A DNA stretch of 64,000 bases from Pyropia haitanensis (taxonomy: Eukaryota; Rhodophyta; Bangiophyceae; Bangiales; Bangiaceae). The stretch's first letter is position 1. Each line of letters starts with the position of its first letter. Position numbers and translations under genes: made by a program. The notes under the pieces are model-generated. The model was given only the letters and a program-made list of their open reading frames with translations. It had not been told where the DNA came from and did not search any database. The stretch covers positions 5,162,559 through 5,226,558 of the forward strand of contig SDUX01000004.1 of assembly GCA_008729055.1 (NCBI GenBank), in the 5' to 3' direction. Of the stretch, positions 21,552 to 32,481 are shown one piece after another.

Positions 21552-23160
21552 GGCGGTGGAGACAACCGGGGGGGGCGATCGCGTTGGGCGGCGGGTGCCG
21601 GGGTGCCGGTCTGTTTTTTTTTTTTTAACGTTGGGTGGTGGTGGCTCGGCCACCTGGACACCTCCTTTTGCTGATTCTGGCTTGTGTGTGTGTGTGTGTG
21701 TATATTGCTCATTGTCCTGCCGTGGCCGTGTTTTCTTCCCGTGCTTGGCCGCTTATTATCTTTATTGGCTCCGCGTCCGGCTTTTGCCGTCCGCAGGATT
21801 GTCTTTTTTTCCTTACGCCTGCTTAGGTGACTGCCCAGGATGGGGCAATGGCGTCCATCCGCTGTGCGCGACGCGCTGTGCGCTACGCGTTGTGACACCT
21901 CTTTCTTTTCGTACTACATGTGCACGGCCGTGGGTCACCGCAGCCTGGTGGGTGATCGGCTCCGCGCGTCTACCTGACCACGCAACCGCCACCGCTCCGC
22001 TGCGGAGCGCGCGAACGTACCCAGCGTGTCAGCGCTTTGGCGACGGACAGCAGCACGATCGACTGCTGAGGCTGTGTCGAGGTCCTTTTTTTTGTCTGTT
22101 TCGTGCCGCACCCGTTCATACCTTTCTCTGCTGCCATGCCGGCTGATGAGTGGTTTTAACGAGCAGCCCGTGGAAGGGCCCCGAGGGCACCGCCGGCCGC
22201 TTCGGAACAGTCAGCCTCGGCGCTATAGCCGACGCATGGGTCTTGGCTTGAAGCGACCTCCTTCGTACAAGACCTCCGAGACGGTGTCGTGGGGGCGAGT
22301 GGCGTTGTGCTCACCGATGCCATCTTCATTGTTGGGGCACGCTGGGGGGAGCACGCGCGGATGCGGCCGTGCGTGTCGCTTTCTGCTTCTTCGTTGTCAC
22401 AGCGGAGGCTGCGTTGTACCAGTGGGGGCTTCAAGGTAACGCGTGCAATCGACAATGACGCTGGCGATGGCCAGGGGCATACAGTGGACTCCACAGGCAG
22501 AGGAGCAAGGGCAAACTGACGACCAATCGGAATCGCTGAGCCCGATATCCTTCGGCAGGCCCCACACTGGGCGACGAGAGACCGCTCCTTCCCAGCCCGT
22601 CTGCCGGGCATCCACTGTGCGCTGGCTCACTGCGCGGCGCGCCGGCACGCGTCCGCCACACGCAGCGGCGGTAGTTGCTCATCAAGCTGCCAGCGACCAC
22701 ATACAGGCGCGGAAGTCTCCGAGGGCAGGTGCTGCCCGCGCCAGCAGGGCTGCCTGCCCGCGTCCAACCCTCAGCAGCCGCCCCGTGTGCATCGTCCCAG
22801 GCTTCACAGACGAGGCTGCGTGGACGGACACGGACGCCCGAGATGAACATCTCAAACGTCCAGGAGGGGGTTGCCCGAGCGCCACGGCGATCGTCCCTCG
22901 TCCAGACCGTGCCAAGCGACTCTCGCTGGGGAGATGAGCGAGGTGGTGGTGTTTTGAACGCTGCCGCGCGCCTCGACGGTTGCGGCGCGAGGTCGGACGA
23001 CACCTCTTAGACGCCCCCTTCCCGGTGTGTGACGGAGCCCTCACCCGCTGACGCAGGTGCAACGCGCGACGCGGCTCGTGGCGTCGGCCAACGCTGGCAG
23101 CGTACGGAGCGCAAGCAAAAGCGGCGGCGGAGCGGTGGCGAGATTGCACATTGGCGCACC
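21552..23160. other. Intergenic, moderate GC
   Basis: Runs of T (21613-21625), a TG microsatellite and several medium open frames on both strands with no domain signal. Less GC-rich than the coding regions. I saw no convincing gene; a non-coding RNA or a fast-evolving short gene cannot be excluded. Confidence 0.4.
21683..21700. repeat. (TG)9 microsatellite
   Basis: Nine uninterrupted TG dinucleotides followed by TATATTG, in the 3' flank of the zinc finger gene. Confidence 0.9.
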
Positions 23161-24337
23161 ATGGCGGGCGACGCGGTCGGCTGCAGCGTGGAGGTGTCGA
23201 TGAAGGCGTCGGGACTCCGCGACATGGACTACTTTAGGTAAGCCCATCGCGCTCGTCTCCTGTTGTCGAACACTGTGAGCGCGTGGCCTGCCGTCGAGGA
23301 CTGTGGGGGACCCGCAAACGCATCTTCCGGGAGGCGACCGAGTGGCGCGTGCGCCGTGGGTGATGGACCGTGGAGCTCGCGACTGACATGCTCGCGTGCT
23401 GGGGGATTCTCCGGTCTGTGCTCCCGCCGAGACTGGTATTCTTTTTGCCACATTTGCCGAATGCTGCTCCGGCAGCCTGTCGGACCCGTTTGTCATTCTC
23501 TCCACCTCTGGGACGACCTCGCCCGGCACGAGCCCCTCCTCCACCGACGTGGTCCTCGGCCAGACGGAGACGTGCTGGGACACGCTGGGCCCCCACTTTG
23601 TCAAGACGATCACGCTGGGCGCCGACACCTCTCGCGACTTGCCCCTCACCGTCACCGTCTATGACCGTGACTCGGACAAGGAGGTGCTTGCCAAGCACGA
23701 CCTGTTGGGCACCGCCACCACCACCCTGTGCACCGTCCTTGAAGGCGGCGTTGAAGGGCTGACGCTGCCGCTGCGTATGCCTTCGGACGGTCCACCTGCA
23801 GCCGATGGGTCCCCCCACGGCACCGTTACCCTCATGGCCGACACCATTGATGGTGCCGCCCCGTCACACGCCCTGGAGTTCAAGGTGGAGCCCCTACCAC
23901 CGCAGCTGTCGGGGGACAAGCCGTACCTCGTCGTATCGCGTCGGCGGGGCGACAACTCTTGGCAGCCCATCCACCGCTCGCCCATCCCGTCTTCGCGCCA
24001 CAAGTGGTCGCGGCGGCTGCGGCCCGCGGAAGGGGACCCGTCCGCGGTGGATCCCGTCGCGGCGCCGTCCGCCGCCACTCTTCGCACCTACAGGGGGCGC
24101 GGCCGTCTCACCGAAACGCCCCTCCGCTTTGAGCTGTGGGCGCACGAGAAAGCAGCGGCTCATCGGCTGCTGGGCGCGGCGCAGCTATCCCTGGGCAGCC
24201 TCCGTCGGCAGGCACCAGGGAAGCAACTGGTGCTGTCGCACAAGGGGGACGTTGCGGCCAAGCTGGTCTTCCGGTCGGTCGCCGTCCAAGCGGCCGAAGC
24301 GTCGACCTTTGAGCTGGTCGTCCACATGGCCGCCTAA
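23161..24337 (+). CDS. Copine-like protein with two C2 domains
   Basis: Exons 23161-23237 and 23476-24337, 312 aa; the intron begins GTAAGC and ends CGGCAG after a T-rich stretch. Splicing joins the first beta strand and loop (VEVSMKASGLRDMDYF) to SLSDPFVILS, recreating the copine-type signature of C2A, in which a Met/Asp-Phe-Phe motif is followed by SDPF. C2A loop 3 has YDRDSDKEVLAKHDLLG with the Asp ladder used for Ca2+-dependent phospholipid binding. A second C2-like block (~170-305) contains KPYLVVSRR, LRFELWAHE and LGAAQLSLGSL but fewer acidic ligands. Copines normally add a C-terminal VWA domain; this protein stops after C2B. Membrane-associated, Ca2+-responsive adaptor is the likely role. 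Exon 2 alone would lack the start of C2A, which supports the split gene. Confidence 0.82.
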
Positions 24338-24927
24338 AACGGAGGGGAAAGAAGGATACAAGGGTTAGAGGGTTGGCTGGCGAAGAGCTCAGGGTATAGT
24401 CAGGGGAAAGACGCACCAAAACGGGCTCGGCGCCGGAGTGTTCGATTGCACGTTGTGTTTGCACTCTCTGTTCTGTTGTGTGCAGCCCAGTATGGGCGGC
24501 GCTATACGTCCTATAGGGAGCAATCTGAGTCCAGCTCCTCCCCGGCTCCATGTATGCTCACGCCCTCCATTGTGCAGCCGTGAAGCTCCAACAGATACCT
24601 GGCACACTCAGGCGTAACGCAGGTCATGCGTCGCACGATGAGCGCACAGCACATTGGAGAACTACGCAGGTGTGGCCGCCCGATGCGTACAGAACAACGG
24701 CCACGTTTTCTGCTCTTGAGTGAAGAACAGAGGCGACGTCAGGGGTTGGCAAGGCGACACGCCCCTTCTCCGCGTCCCAAGGGATAGGCAGCCTGACAAG
24801 GTGCAGGTACGACAAAGCCACGACGCGCATTGATCGAAAAACAGCAGATATTAAATCAATTCCCGGTGTTCCGCATATACAATCATACACAACCCTGGAA
24901 ACCTGTTGCCGACGAGCCCTCGGCCGT
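24338..24927. other. Convergent intergenic region
   Basis: Lies between the 3' ends of the C2 gene (+) and the first secreted paralogue (-). AT-richer around 24830-24900. Presumably carries both 3' ends; no canonical AATAAA was seen. Confidence 0.5.
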
Positions 24928-26028
24928 TCAAGTCTCGTCCTCGTCCATGGGCAACTCTGGGCCCATCCACGGGAGCCCCAGCATTTTGACATCATCTTCG
25001 TACATGCTCTCAAACGGCTTGTCCACGCACTTGCCCCCCCCAGACGGACCCACGTGCGCACAGTGCACGTCTGGCCGGAAGCGCGCCAGCGGCGCGTGGT
25101 ACGCGCGGCACGCGACAATGTTGCCTTCCTCAAACCGCCGCACGGGGAGCGGGGTCAGGAAGCGTACGCACGCCTCGGTCGAGTCGTACACCTGATTGCC
25201 GCCGGTACACAGCTGCTGGATGCTGGCACACAGCCTCGGGATGAGGCCCTGCCGTACGACGATTGGGGACGAGTAGTTGACGCTGACGACGGCCAGCGCC
25301 GGCGTGATGCCGGCAAAGTCGAGGTCGTAGCCGGTGATCCGGTCCGCATCGTCAAACCGCCACAGGCCAATGTGGCTGGCCGTGGCGGTTGCGTTGGTGA
25401 CCATTGATATGGTCGGCAGGTCGACCTTGGCAAACGCGTACGGCGGGGACGCTACAAACTGGGTGATCTCAAAATCCAGCAACCGCAAGCCCGCCGCTGA
25501 CGTGATGCCGTAAAAGTACTCGAGCGTCTGGGGGAGGTCCGTAAAGACGCCCAGCGGCCGGATACGGCCAACGGGGACGGCCGCAAATGTGCCGTTGGGA
25601 GCGGTAGCAGTGATGGCAAAGGCAGCCGGTTGCTCGGGCAGCCCCTTGAGCGGCTCGTAAACCCGGCGGATGGTAGCGAGGTAGCGTTGGGCAACCTTGG
25701 CGGCCGCCGTCGCATCCGGGCGCGTCGAGGAAGCACAATGATACGTCACTTGCGGCCGCGACCACCACCGGCCGCCAGCCGAAGTGGGGTCGGTGGCCGC
25801 CGCACGCACCTCACACATCGCTCTCGGGGTGGCGGCGCATGCGGCGGGCAACGGCACGCAGCGGCCAAGCCAGGTGGCCGTGCCGCAGCTGCCACACTCG
25901 CTGCTCGGGCGGTCGGAGGGGAGGGACCACCAAGCGGCAGCGGCAGGGGCGGGGGCGACCGCTGCTACAACAGTGGCCACCACAGCAGCGAGGCGGGCCA
26001 GACGGGACCAGCGGGAAGTAGGGACCAT
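24928..26028 (-). CDS. Secreted protein, SnoaL/NTF2-like family, paralogue 1
   Basis: 366 aa from the ATG at 26028. An N-terminal signal peptide is clear (Arg near the start, ARLAAVVATVVAAVAPAPA, then AAAWW). The first third has a Cys-rich block (ECGSCGTATWLGRC and further Cys). The central part holds PLGVFTDLPQTLEYFYGI and GLWRFDDADRITGYDLDFAGI, a pattern I associate from memory with NTF2/SnoaL-like secreted proteins of fungi and other microbial eukaryotes. The C-terminus holds CTGGNQVYDSTEACVRFL, VACRAYHAPLARFRPDVHC and HVGPSGGGKCVD. NATA and NYS are possible N-glycosylation sites. Function unknown; extracellular or vacuolar is inferred from the leader. It forms a tandem pair with the gene at 27882-28976, with a nearly identical 3' two-thirds. 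Confidence 0.85.
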   Translation of the reverse strand: MVPTSRWSRLARLAAVVATVVAAVAPAPAAAAWWSLPSDRPSSECGSCGTATWLGRCVPLPAACAATPRAMCEVRAAATDPTSAGGRWWSRPQVTYHCASSTRPDATAAAKVAQRYLATIRRVYEPLKGLPEQPAAFAITATAPNGTFAAVPVGRIRPLGVFTDLPQTLEYFYGITSAAGLRLLDFEITQFVASPPYAFAKVDLPTISMVTNATATASHIGLWRFDDADRITGYDLDFAGITPALAVVSVNYSSPIVVRQGLIPRLCASIQQLCTGGNQVYDSTEACVRFLTPLPVRRFEEGNIVACRAYHAPLARFRPDVHCAHVGPSGGGKCVDKPFESMYEDDVKMLGLPWMGPELPMDEDET

Positions 26029-27881
26029 GGTGTGGCCGATACGTACAACAGGGAATGCCGAGAAGGGGGAGCACCAGGAGAGGGGAGCGCAGGGCGGCGA
26101 ATGGTGACGGGAGAACACGGAGAACTTGGGTGACGGTGGATGGGGGTGGTGTGCGGTAGGATGCCAGAGGACGCGCGCAGATACAATCAAGGACAGCGGC
26201 ACTCTTGTAGTTGGACACGATCGGCAACCTGGGAGGCACCCCCTTCGCGCCGCTGCGCCGCCGCCCCCCTGGCCGCGGATCCCCCCCAATCGCGTAGCGC
26301 CCCCACCTCGGCTTGGCAAGCGGCGGCGTCGGCTCGGGCGGCGCCCGCTGACAGCCTGCCCAAACTCCAGGCCGGGCTGGTGTACCCTCGCAACGCGCGG
26401 CCCGTGGCTACGGGTGCAATGGTTCCGCCCTGTGGGGGAGGAGCGCGAGGGAGACGGAAGAGTGATGGGGAGACTAGGGAAGCGTGGCTGCGACCGTCAT
26501 CACGGTCGCCGCGGCCGCTCCGGCCGGATGTTCCTTCCGTAGCGCGCGATGCATGCGTTGCCAATCAGACAAACTGGTCACGGACACGGCAGTCCGAGGA
26601 GGCACATGGTGCGACTGGCGACAGAAAGAGGACGTCCTGTATGGTATGTGCGTGGGCTCGTTCTCACCAGTTGGAGATTGCTGCAGCCCCAGACGGCGCA
26701 GCGGCGCTGCGTTCTCTTCATTTCACCAGACGCCTCCCCCTTGCAGACACCAAGCGGCGCCGTCAACAGTCCACCGTCGAGACCGCCATTGTCCGCCGGC
26801 AAGATCCGCACGTACGAGAAGTGAGGACACAAGCAGCACAGTGCAGGGAGGTGCTGCTGGTCTTTGGTGGCTCGCGCACGGCGACCGTCACAGCCCGCGC
26901 GACCTGTCTCCGCGAGCTCCTTTGCAAGGCCGACACAGACTGACAAGGGCGGCAGGCAGGCCGAGGTACAATTGTACGCATCACTGCCATGAACAAAGAA
27001 TCAAAGACGCACCTCACGCGGAAAATCGAACGGAAAACTCTCATGTGGTGAAATGGGATTGGACAAGTTTGAAAGCATTAGAAAAAGTACCTGAATTTGA
27101 AGTTACGCCCCTTTCAGATGCCTCGGGCACTTTTTCGGGTGGCACCAATGAAGCAGGGTTCAGTTGGTGGGGCCGACAACGTCAGTGTTATTCTGGCCGT
27201 CGGGGGGGGCGGGGGGACGACGGAGCCGCCCCAACAAGGGAGTGAAGAAGACAATTCCGTGGTGGGTGTGGGCACGCCCCTCTTTCGCACCCCTGCTCCG
27301 CTTGCTGGGCGAGCGGTCTACCAGATAGGGGAGATACGGAGCCGTGGATGGAATTGAAAAGGTCTGGCTCGTGGGGACGGGGCGGCAGTGGCGACCCACG
27401 AGGAGAGGGGACGAGAGGGCCACCGAGAGAAATTGGCGATCGCCTGGCCGTCGCCAGCGAAGCGCGCGCTCTCCCGCATCGGTCGTCCTCGTGAAGAGGG
27501 GAGGAGTAAGAAGCCCGCCGCTGTGCTCGACGGCAGATGCGTGACGCAGCCGCTGCAGTTGATGGCAACTGTGAGGAGCGCCAATAGAGCGCCAATGCCA
27601 AAGACCGTGGCGTGCGTCTCCTTCCTCGCGCCCCTCCCCCATCTTCTCTTTCCGCCACCCTCCCCCCCCCTCCTACTGCCATTGTCTTCCGGTCCCCACT
27701 GGGCATGGTCTGTCGCTCAGACTTTGTCTTTCAGGCCGTGCGCATGCGAGGAGATGTCGGGAAACGATGGAGGACAAACATCCCGGAAACCAATCAAATT
27801 AGAAGTTCAAAGCAGATGCATTGAGAAGAACGGCAGGACTCGGGGCACCTCCAAGTATGTTTGGGATGAGCCACCGGCGGT
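26029..27881. other. Intergenic between the two paralogues
   Basis: Starts with the promoter side of paralogue 1, including CTACAAGAG on the minus strand at 26202-26210. Around 26960-27110 the sequence is distinctly AT-rich. Not visibly homologous to the flanks of paralogue 2, so the duplicated unit is confined to the genes. No gene recognised. Confidence 0.5.
26202..26210 (-). promoter_or_regulatory. CTACAAGAG box upstream of paralogue 1
   Basis: Reads CTACAAGAG on the coding strand 174 bases before the ATG; the same nonamer lies 186 bases before the ATG of paralogue 2 at 29162-29170, although the flanks are otherwise diverged. Possible core promoter element; evidence is positional only. 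Confidence 0.3.
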
Positions 27882-28976
27882 TCAGGCGGCGCCCTCCTCC
27901 TTGGGAATCTTTGGGCCCATCCACGGGAGCCCGAGCACCTTGGTGTCGTCCTCGTACATGCTCTCAAACGGCTTGTCCACGCACTTGCCCCCCCCAGACG
28001 GGCCCACGTGCGCACAGTGCACGTCAGGCCGGAAGCGCGCCAGCGGCGCGTGGTACGCGCGGCACGCGACAATGTTGCCTTCCTCAAACCGCCGCACGGG
28101 GAGCGGGGTCAGGAAGCGTACGCACGCCTCGGTCGAGTCGTACACCTGATTGCCGCCGGTACACAGCTGCTGGATGCTGGCACACAGCCTCGGGATGAGG
28201 CCCTGCCGTACGACGGTTGGGGACGAGTAGTTGACGCTGACGACGGCCAGCGCCGGCGTGATGCCCGCAAAGTCGAGGTCGTACCCGGTGATCCGGTCCG
28301 CCTCGTCAAACCGCCACAGGCCAATGTGGCTGGCCGTGGCGGTTGCGTTGGTGACCATTGATGTGGTCGGCAGGTCGACCTTGGCAAACGCATACGGCGG
28401 GGACGCCACAAACTGGGTGATCTCAAAATCCAGCAACCGCAAGCCCGCCGCTGACGTGATGCCGTAAAAGTACTCGAGCGTCTGGGGGAGGTCCGTAAAG
28501 ACGCCCAGCGGCCGGATACGGCCAACGGGAGCGGCCGCAAACGTGCCGTTGGGCGCGGTAGCAGTGATGGCAAAGCCGGCCACCTGCTCGGGCAGCCCCT
28601 TGAGCGGCTCGTACACCCGGCGGATGGTAGCGAGGTAGCGTTGAGCAACCTTGACGGCCGCCGACGTGGCTGGGCGCGGTGGGGACACACAGTCATACGC
28701 CAGCTGCGGCCGCCACCACCACGTGCCGGCAGCGGCGTGGGTGGCGGCCCCCGCCCGCACCGTACACACCGCCCCCGGGGTGGCGGCGCACGCGGCGGGC
28801 GCCGGCACGCAGCGGCCGAGCCAGGTGGCCGTGCCGCAGCTGCCACACTCGGGGTGGGGCTCGTCGGGGAGGGACCACCAGGCCGCAGCGGCGGGGGCGG
28901 GCGCGGCGGCCGCTGCCACAGCCACCGCCGCGGCAGCTAAGAAGGCCAGAGGGGAGCAGCGGGCAGCGGGGGCCAT
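27882..28976 (-). CDS. Secreted protein, SnoaL/NTF2-like family, paralogue 2
   Basis: 364 aa from the ATG at 28976 (GCCATGG). Same plan as the gene at 24928-26028: signal peptide (LAFLAAAAVAVAAAAAPAPA), AAAWWSLP, Cys block ECGSCGTATWLGRC, GLWRFDEADRITGYDLDFAGI and HVGPSGGGKCVDKPFESMYE. From the VAQRYLATIRRVYEPLKGLP motif to about ten residues before the end the two proteins differ at only a handful of positions and the DNA is nearly identical including synonymous sites. The signal peptide, the mature N-terminal quarter and the last ~10 residues are diverged. Same inferred location and unknown function. The tandem arrangement and strand suggest local duplication. Confidence 0.85.
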   Translation of the reverse strand: MAPAARCSPLAFLAAAAVAVAAAAAPAPAAAAWWSLPDEPHPECGSCGTATWLGRCVPAPAACAATPGAVCTVRAGAATHAAAGTWWWRPQLAYDCVSPPRPATSAAVKVAQRYLATIRRVYEPLKGLPEQVAGFAITATAPNGTFAAAPVGRIRPLGVFTDLPQTLEYFYGITSAAGLRLLDFEITQFVASPPYAFAKVDLPTTSMVTNATATASHIGLWRFDEADRITGYDLDFAGITPALAVVSVNYSSPTVVRQGLIPRLCASIQQLCTGGNQVYDSTEACVRFLTPLPVRRFEEGNIVACRAYHAPLARFRPDVHCAHVGPSGGGKCVDKPFESMYEDDTKVLGLPWMGPKIPKEEGAA

Positions 28977-29161
28977 GGCGGAACCCGTCACGGACAACCG
29001 TAGAGGGACACCAAACGGGACCACAGGGGGAGAGATGGGTGCGCAAGGGGACGGCTGCTGACGAGGGGGGCACCCCGACAAGAGGCCTGACGACGGCAGC
29101 GGGGAGTGGTGCTCGGCACGCTGCACGGCGACGCGGGCCGACGCACGCACCGGCCGGGGCG

Positions 29162-29170
29162 CTCTTGTAG
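29162..29170 (-). promoter_or_regulatory. CTACAAGAG box upstream of paralogue 2
   Basis: Same nonamer, strand and approximate distance to the ATG as 26202-26210. Confidence 0.3.
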
Positions 29171-30359
29171 GCAGACGCCGCGGGCGGCGGGGCCCGCATC
29201 CCCACCGCCGCGTCTCGCGCTAACCTCTGCACGCTGCAACCCCCCGCCTGCCGCCCCGCGCCGGCGGCGGCGGCGGCGCCCGCCCCGCGGCGGTGGCCGC
29301 TCGGCGGCAGCCGCTGACAGCCCGCCCGCGCACGCGCACCCCCAGAGCCGGCGGCGGCGGCGCCACCCGATCGCGCGCGGCGGCTGCCGCGGTGGCGGCC
29401 GACGGAGGCGGGGGGGAGTCGGGCGGCGAGGCGGAAAGTTGGCGGGCGGAACCGCAGGGGGACGGTACCGCCACCCGCCGCGACGGCCGCCGCGGCCGCC
29501 GCCGCCGCCGACCGGAATCGCCAGGACGCGTCCCCTTCCCCGCTCCCCCCACCTGCCCGCTCCCCTCGCATGCCCGCCGAGCCGTGCGCCTGTCATTGAG
29601 CGGTGGGTACACCACGCGCGTCGGCCACAAGGCCACCCCCCCCCCCCCCCCCCTCCCTTGCACGCGCGACGCGGCGGCCGCGCGTCGACCGACGGTGCGG
29701 CGGCGCCCCCCCCCCGTGCGCGTGACCCCGCCGCATTGGGATCACGCGTGGCGTACACGGCCCACCACACCCGCCCACCCAGCAGCAGCCGCCGGCACGG
29801 GCGGTACCCCGCGCAGGCAGACGGCGGCTGGCACCGCTTGCCAAGCACCGCCAAACGGGACGGGCGGCCGGTGCCGCCGCCGCGCGCGTGCCAATGGCGG
29901 CCAGCCGGCGGGGCAACCCCCCCCCGCGGCGGGCGGGAACAGGTCTGGGCTGCGCGCACCGACGGGCAACGCGGCGAGCGACGACGGCTGGCGCTGGCCC
30001 GCCGCGGCCGTGTCAGTCGCCGCCCGCGGTGGCCGCCGCCGCCACCCCGCCGTGCGGGTGGAGCGGCCACCCCCCCCCCTTCCCCTCGGCCGGTGCGGTG
30101 GCCCATCGTGTGTGGTTGGCCACCCGCCGCGTCCCGGTCGGGCCCGTCACCGCGCCCCGCGTCCACCGGGAGCGTATCCGGCACCGATCGTCCGAAACTT
30201 TTCGTGGACAGAGTCGGACTGTAGGACAATGCCGGCCTTGGCGACGACAAAACACGGTGATCCTGGATGGCGGGCGGGGCCGTCCCCCCCGAGCCAGCGT
30301 CCCACCCCGCCGACGAGCAACGCACCGCGGCGCCGCCGCCCGCCGAGTTCCGCGGCGTA

Positions 30360-30695
30360 TCGCCCCTCCCGCCCCCCCTCCCCCTCCCCAACTACGCCCA
30401 CCCGTCCCCCCCCACGTCCCCCCGCCTCCCCCTGCCACCCCCCCCCACCCCCAGCGTCCCCCCCCCCCTCCCCATCTCCCCCCCCCCCCCCGTCCCCATC
30501 TCCTCCCCCCCCCTCCCCATCTCCTCCCCCCCCCTCCCCATCTCCTCCCCCCCCCCTCCCCATCTCCCCCCCCCCCTTCCCCTTCTTCACTCCCCCCTCC
30601 CTTCCGTCCCCCCCCCACCCCCCCCCCTCCTTCCATCCGCACTCCCACTGCCCGCCACCCCCCCCCCCCGCCCCCCCCCCAGACGCCGCCCCCAC
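30360..30695. repeat. C/T-rich leader with CCCCATCTCCT repeats
   Basis: About 330 bases almost entirely C and T on the plus strand directly before the ATG at 30697. Between 30466 and 30575 a unit of roughly 20 bases, built on CCCCTCCCCATCTCCTCCCC, recurs at least four times with variable C-run lengths. Likely the 5' leader of the methyltransferase gene; also a potential triplex-forming tract. Confidence 0.75.
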
Positions 30696-30696
30696 C

Positions 30697-31909
30697 ATGG
30701 CCTTCCGCTTTGACTTTTTCCCCCCCGCCGCCGCCGCCGCCGCCGCCGCCGCGACGCCGCCATCCCCCGCGGCGGGGGCGGGCGCCGCCCTCGGCTCCGC
30801 GGCGGCGGCGGCGGCGGCGGCGGCGGTGGCGCCGCCGCCGCCGACCGGGGCAACGGGTACGCCCCCCCCCCCGCCCCCCCCGGCGGCGGGCGCCGCCGGC
30901 GTTCCCCCCCCGCCGCCCTCCCGTATCGTGCCGGTGGACCTCGCGGCGGTGCCGCTGCCGTCGACGGCAACGGCGGTGGCGTTCCCGCCGCCCGTTGGGG
31001 TGACGCTCCTCACCGCGCCGCCGCCGCCCCCCTCGTTGCTCCTCGGCACTGCCGGCGGCAGTGTCCGTGGCGGCGGCGGTGACGACAAGGGCGGTGGCGA
31101 CACGGACGCGGTGGACGTGGCGGCGGACGTGCGGCCGGGCGTGTACGAGGGCGGCGCCAAGCTCTGGGAGGGCACCGCCGACCTGCTCGCCGCGCTCGCC
31201 GCGGACGCGCGGGGCGTACCCGCCGGCGGGCGGGTGCTGGAGCTGGGCGCGGGGCACGGCCTGGGGGGGGTCACCGCCGTCCGTGCCGGCGCCGCGGCGG
31301 TGGTGCTCCAAGACTTTAACGAGGCGGTCCTCACCCGCTGCACCGCCGTCGCGGTCGCGCTCAACTACCCGGGGGGGGTGCCGGGCGGGGACGCCGCCGC
31401 GCACCCAGCAGCGGGGGGGGGCGGGCAGGCGGGCACCCCCGCCGCCGCGTCGGCGGCCGCCGCCGCCGTGGAGCCCCCCCCCCCGACGCGGGTGACCGCG
31501 GCGCGTCGGCGCGGCACGGTGGGGCACCCGGCGCCCCCCCACCGGGCACCCCCCCCCCCCCCCCCTCCCCCCCCCACCCCCCCGCCGCCATCACCTTTGT
31601 CGCGGGTGACTGGCGCACCTTCCCCGCGCTGGCGCTCCCGCCCTTTGACCTCGTCCTCTCGGCCGAGACGGTCTACGCGCCGCGGGATCTGGGCGCCCTC
31701 GCCGACGCGGTGGCGGCGGCGCTCGCCCCCCGTGGCGCCGCGCTGATCGCGGGCAAGCGCTACTACTTTGGCGTTGGCGGCGGCACCGCCGCGTTTGCGG
31801 CGCTCCTCCGGGGGGGGGGTACCCGGGGCTCGCCGTGGAGGTGGTGTGGGTGGGGCGCGACGGCCGGAGTAACGTGCGGGAGGTGCTGCGGGTGACGCGG
31901 GGGGGGTGA
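30697..31909 (+). CDS. METTL18/HPM1-like protein histidine methyltransferase
   Basis: ATG in ACCATGG context; about 400 aa. After a Pro/Ala-rich N-terminus it has the family hallmark VYEGGAKLWEGTADLLAAL (Gly-Gly-x-x-x-Trp-Glu), then SAM-binding motif I VLELGAGHGLGG, and QDFNEAVLTRCTAVAVALN, the Asp/Asn motif of METTL18, METTL23 and relatives. The second half, in another frame, reads ITFVAGDW, FDLVLSAETVY and GAALIAGKRYYFGVGGG, the post-motifs of the same fold, followed in a third frame by VEVVWVGRDGRSNVREVLRV. METTL18/HPM1 methylates a histidine of ribosomal protein uL3. Frames change at the C run 31549-31583 and the G10 run 31810-31819, with Ala/Pro insert sequence before the first; sequencing errors are more likely than decay. 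Other class I methyltransferases of the METTL21/23 group are the alternative. Confidence 0.78.
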
Positions 31910-32321
31910 GGGGGGGTTATCGGTTGAGGGGGGGAGGGGGGGGGGGGGGGGGTGGGGGGGGTGCGCGCGGCGAGGGGGGTGGACACCGCCCGCCGCCGGT
32001 GGGGGGGGGGGGGGGGGAGGCGCTGGGCGTCTGGAGTGGGGGAGGGGGATGGCGGCCGCCGCCGCCGCGGTGGCGGCGGCGGCGGTGGTGTAGATTTGGG
32101 GCACGGTACCGGCGGCGGCAGCGCGCCGGCAATGGCGGGGGTGGCCTGCTTTGGGGGGGGAGCGGCGGGGAGTCGTGCGGCGGCTGCCGCCGCCGCGCCG
32201 CCCGCCGTGGCGGGCCGCCGCCGCCGCCGCCGGTCGGCCGCGCGTGCGCGTGGCGGCGGCGGCGGCGGGCGTGGGGCGGCGGCGCGGCGGCTGTCGCGGC
32301 GGGGGGGGGCGGCCGCCGGCC

Positions 32322-32352
<31 letters not shown>

Positions 32353-32428
32353 CCGCCGTCGCGGCCATCACGGTGGGCGGCGTCGCGGTCGTGACTGGCG
32401 GGGCGCGGGGTACGGCGGCGACGGTGGC

Positions 32429-32481
<53 letters not shown>

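Larger units (their letters stand above)
28977..30696. other. Divergent intergenic region before METTL18
   Basis: Very GC-rich from 29170 with long shadow frames on both strands, none with a domain signal. It should contain the promoters of paralogue 2 (-) and the methyltransferase (+). Its right end is the C/T tract listed separately. Confidence 0.45.

Noticed and set aside
24110..24640. Antisense frames over the end of the C2 gene
   Set aside because: They overlap the well-supported C2B domain on the opposite strand and show no domain signal.
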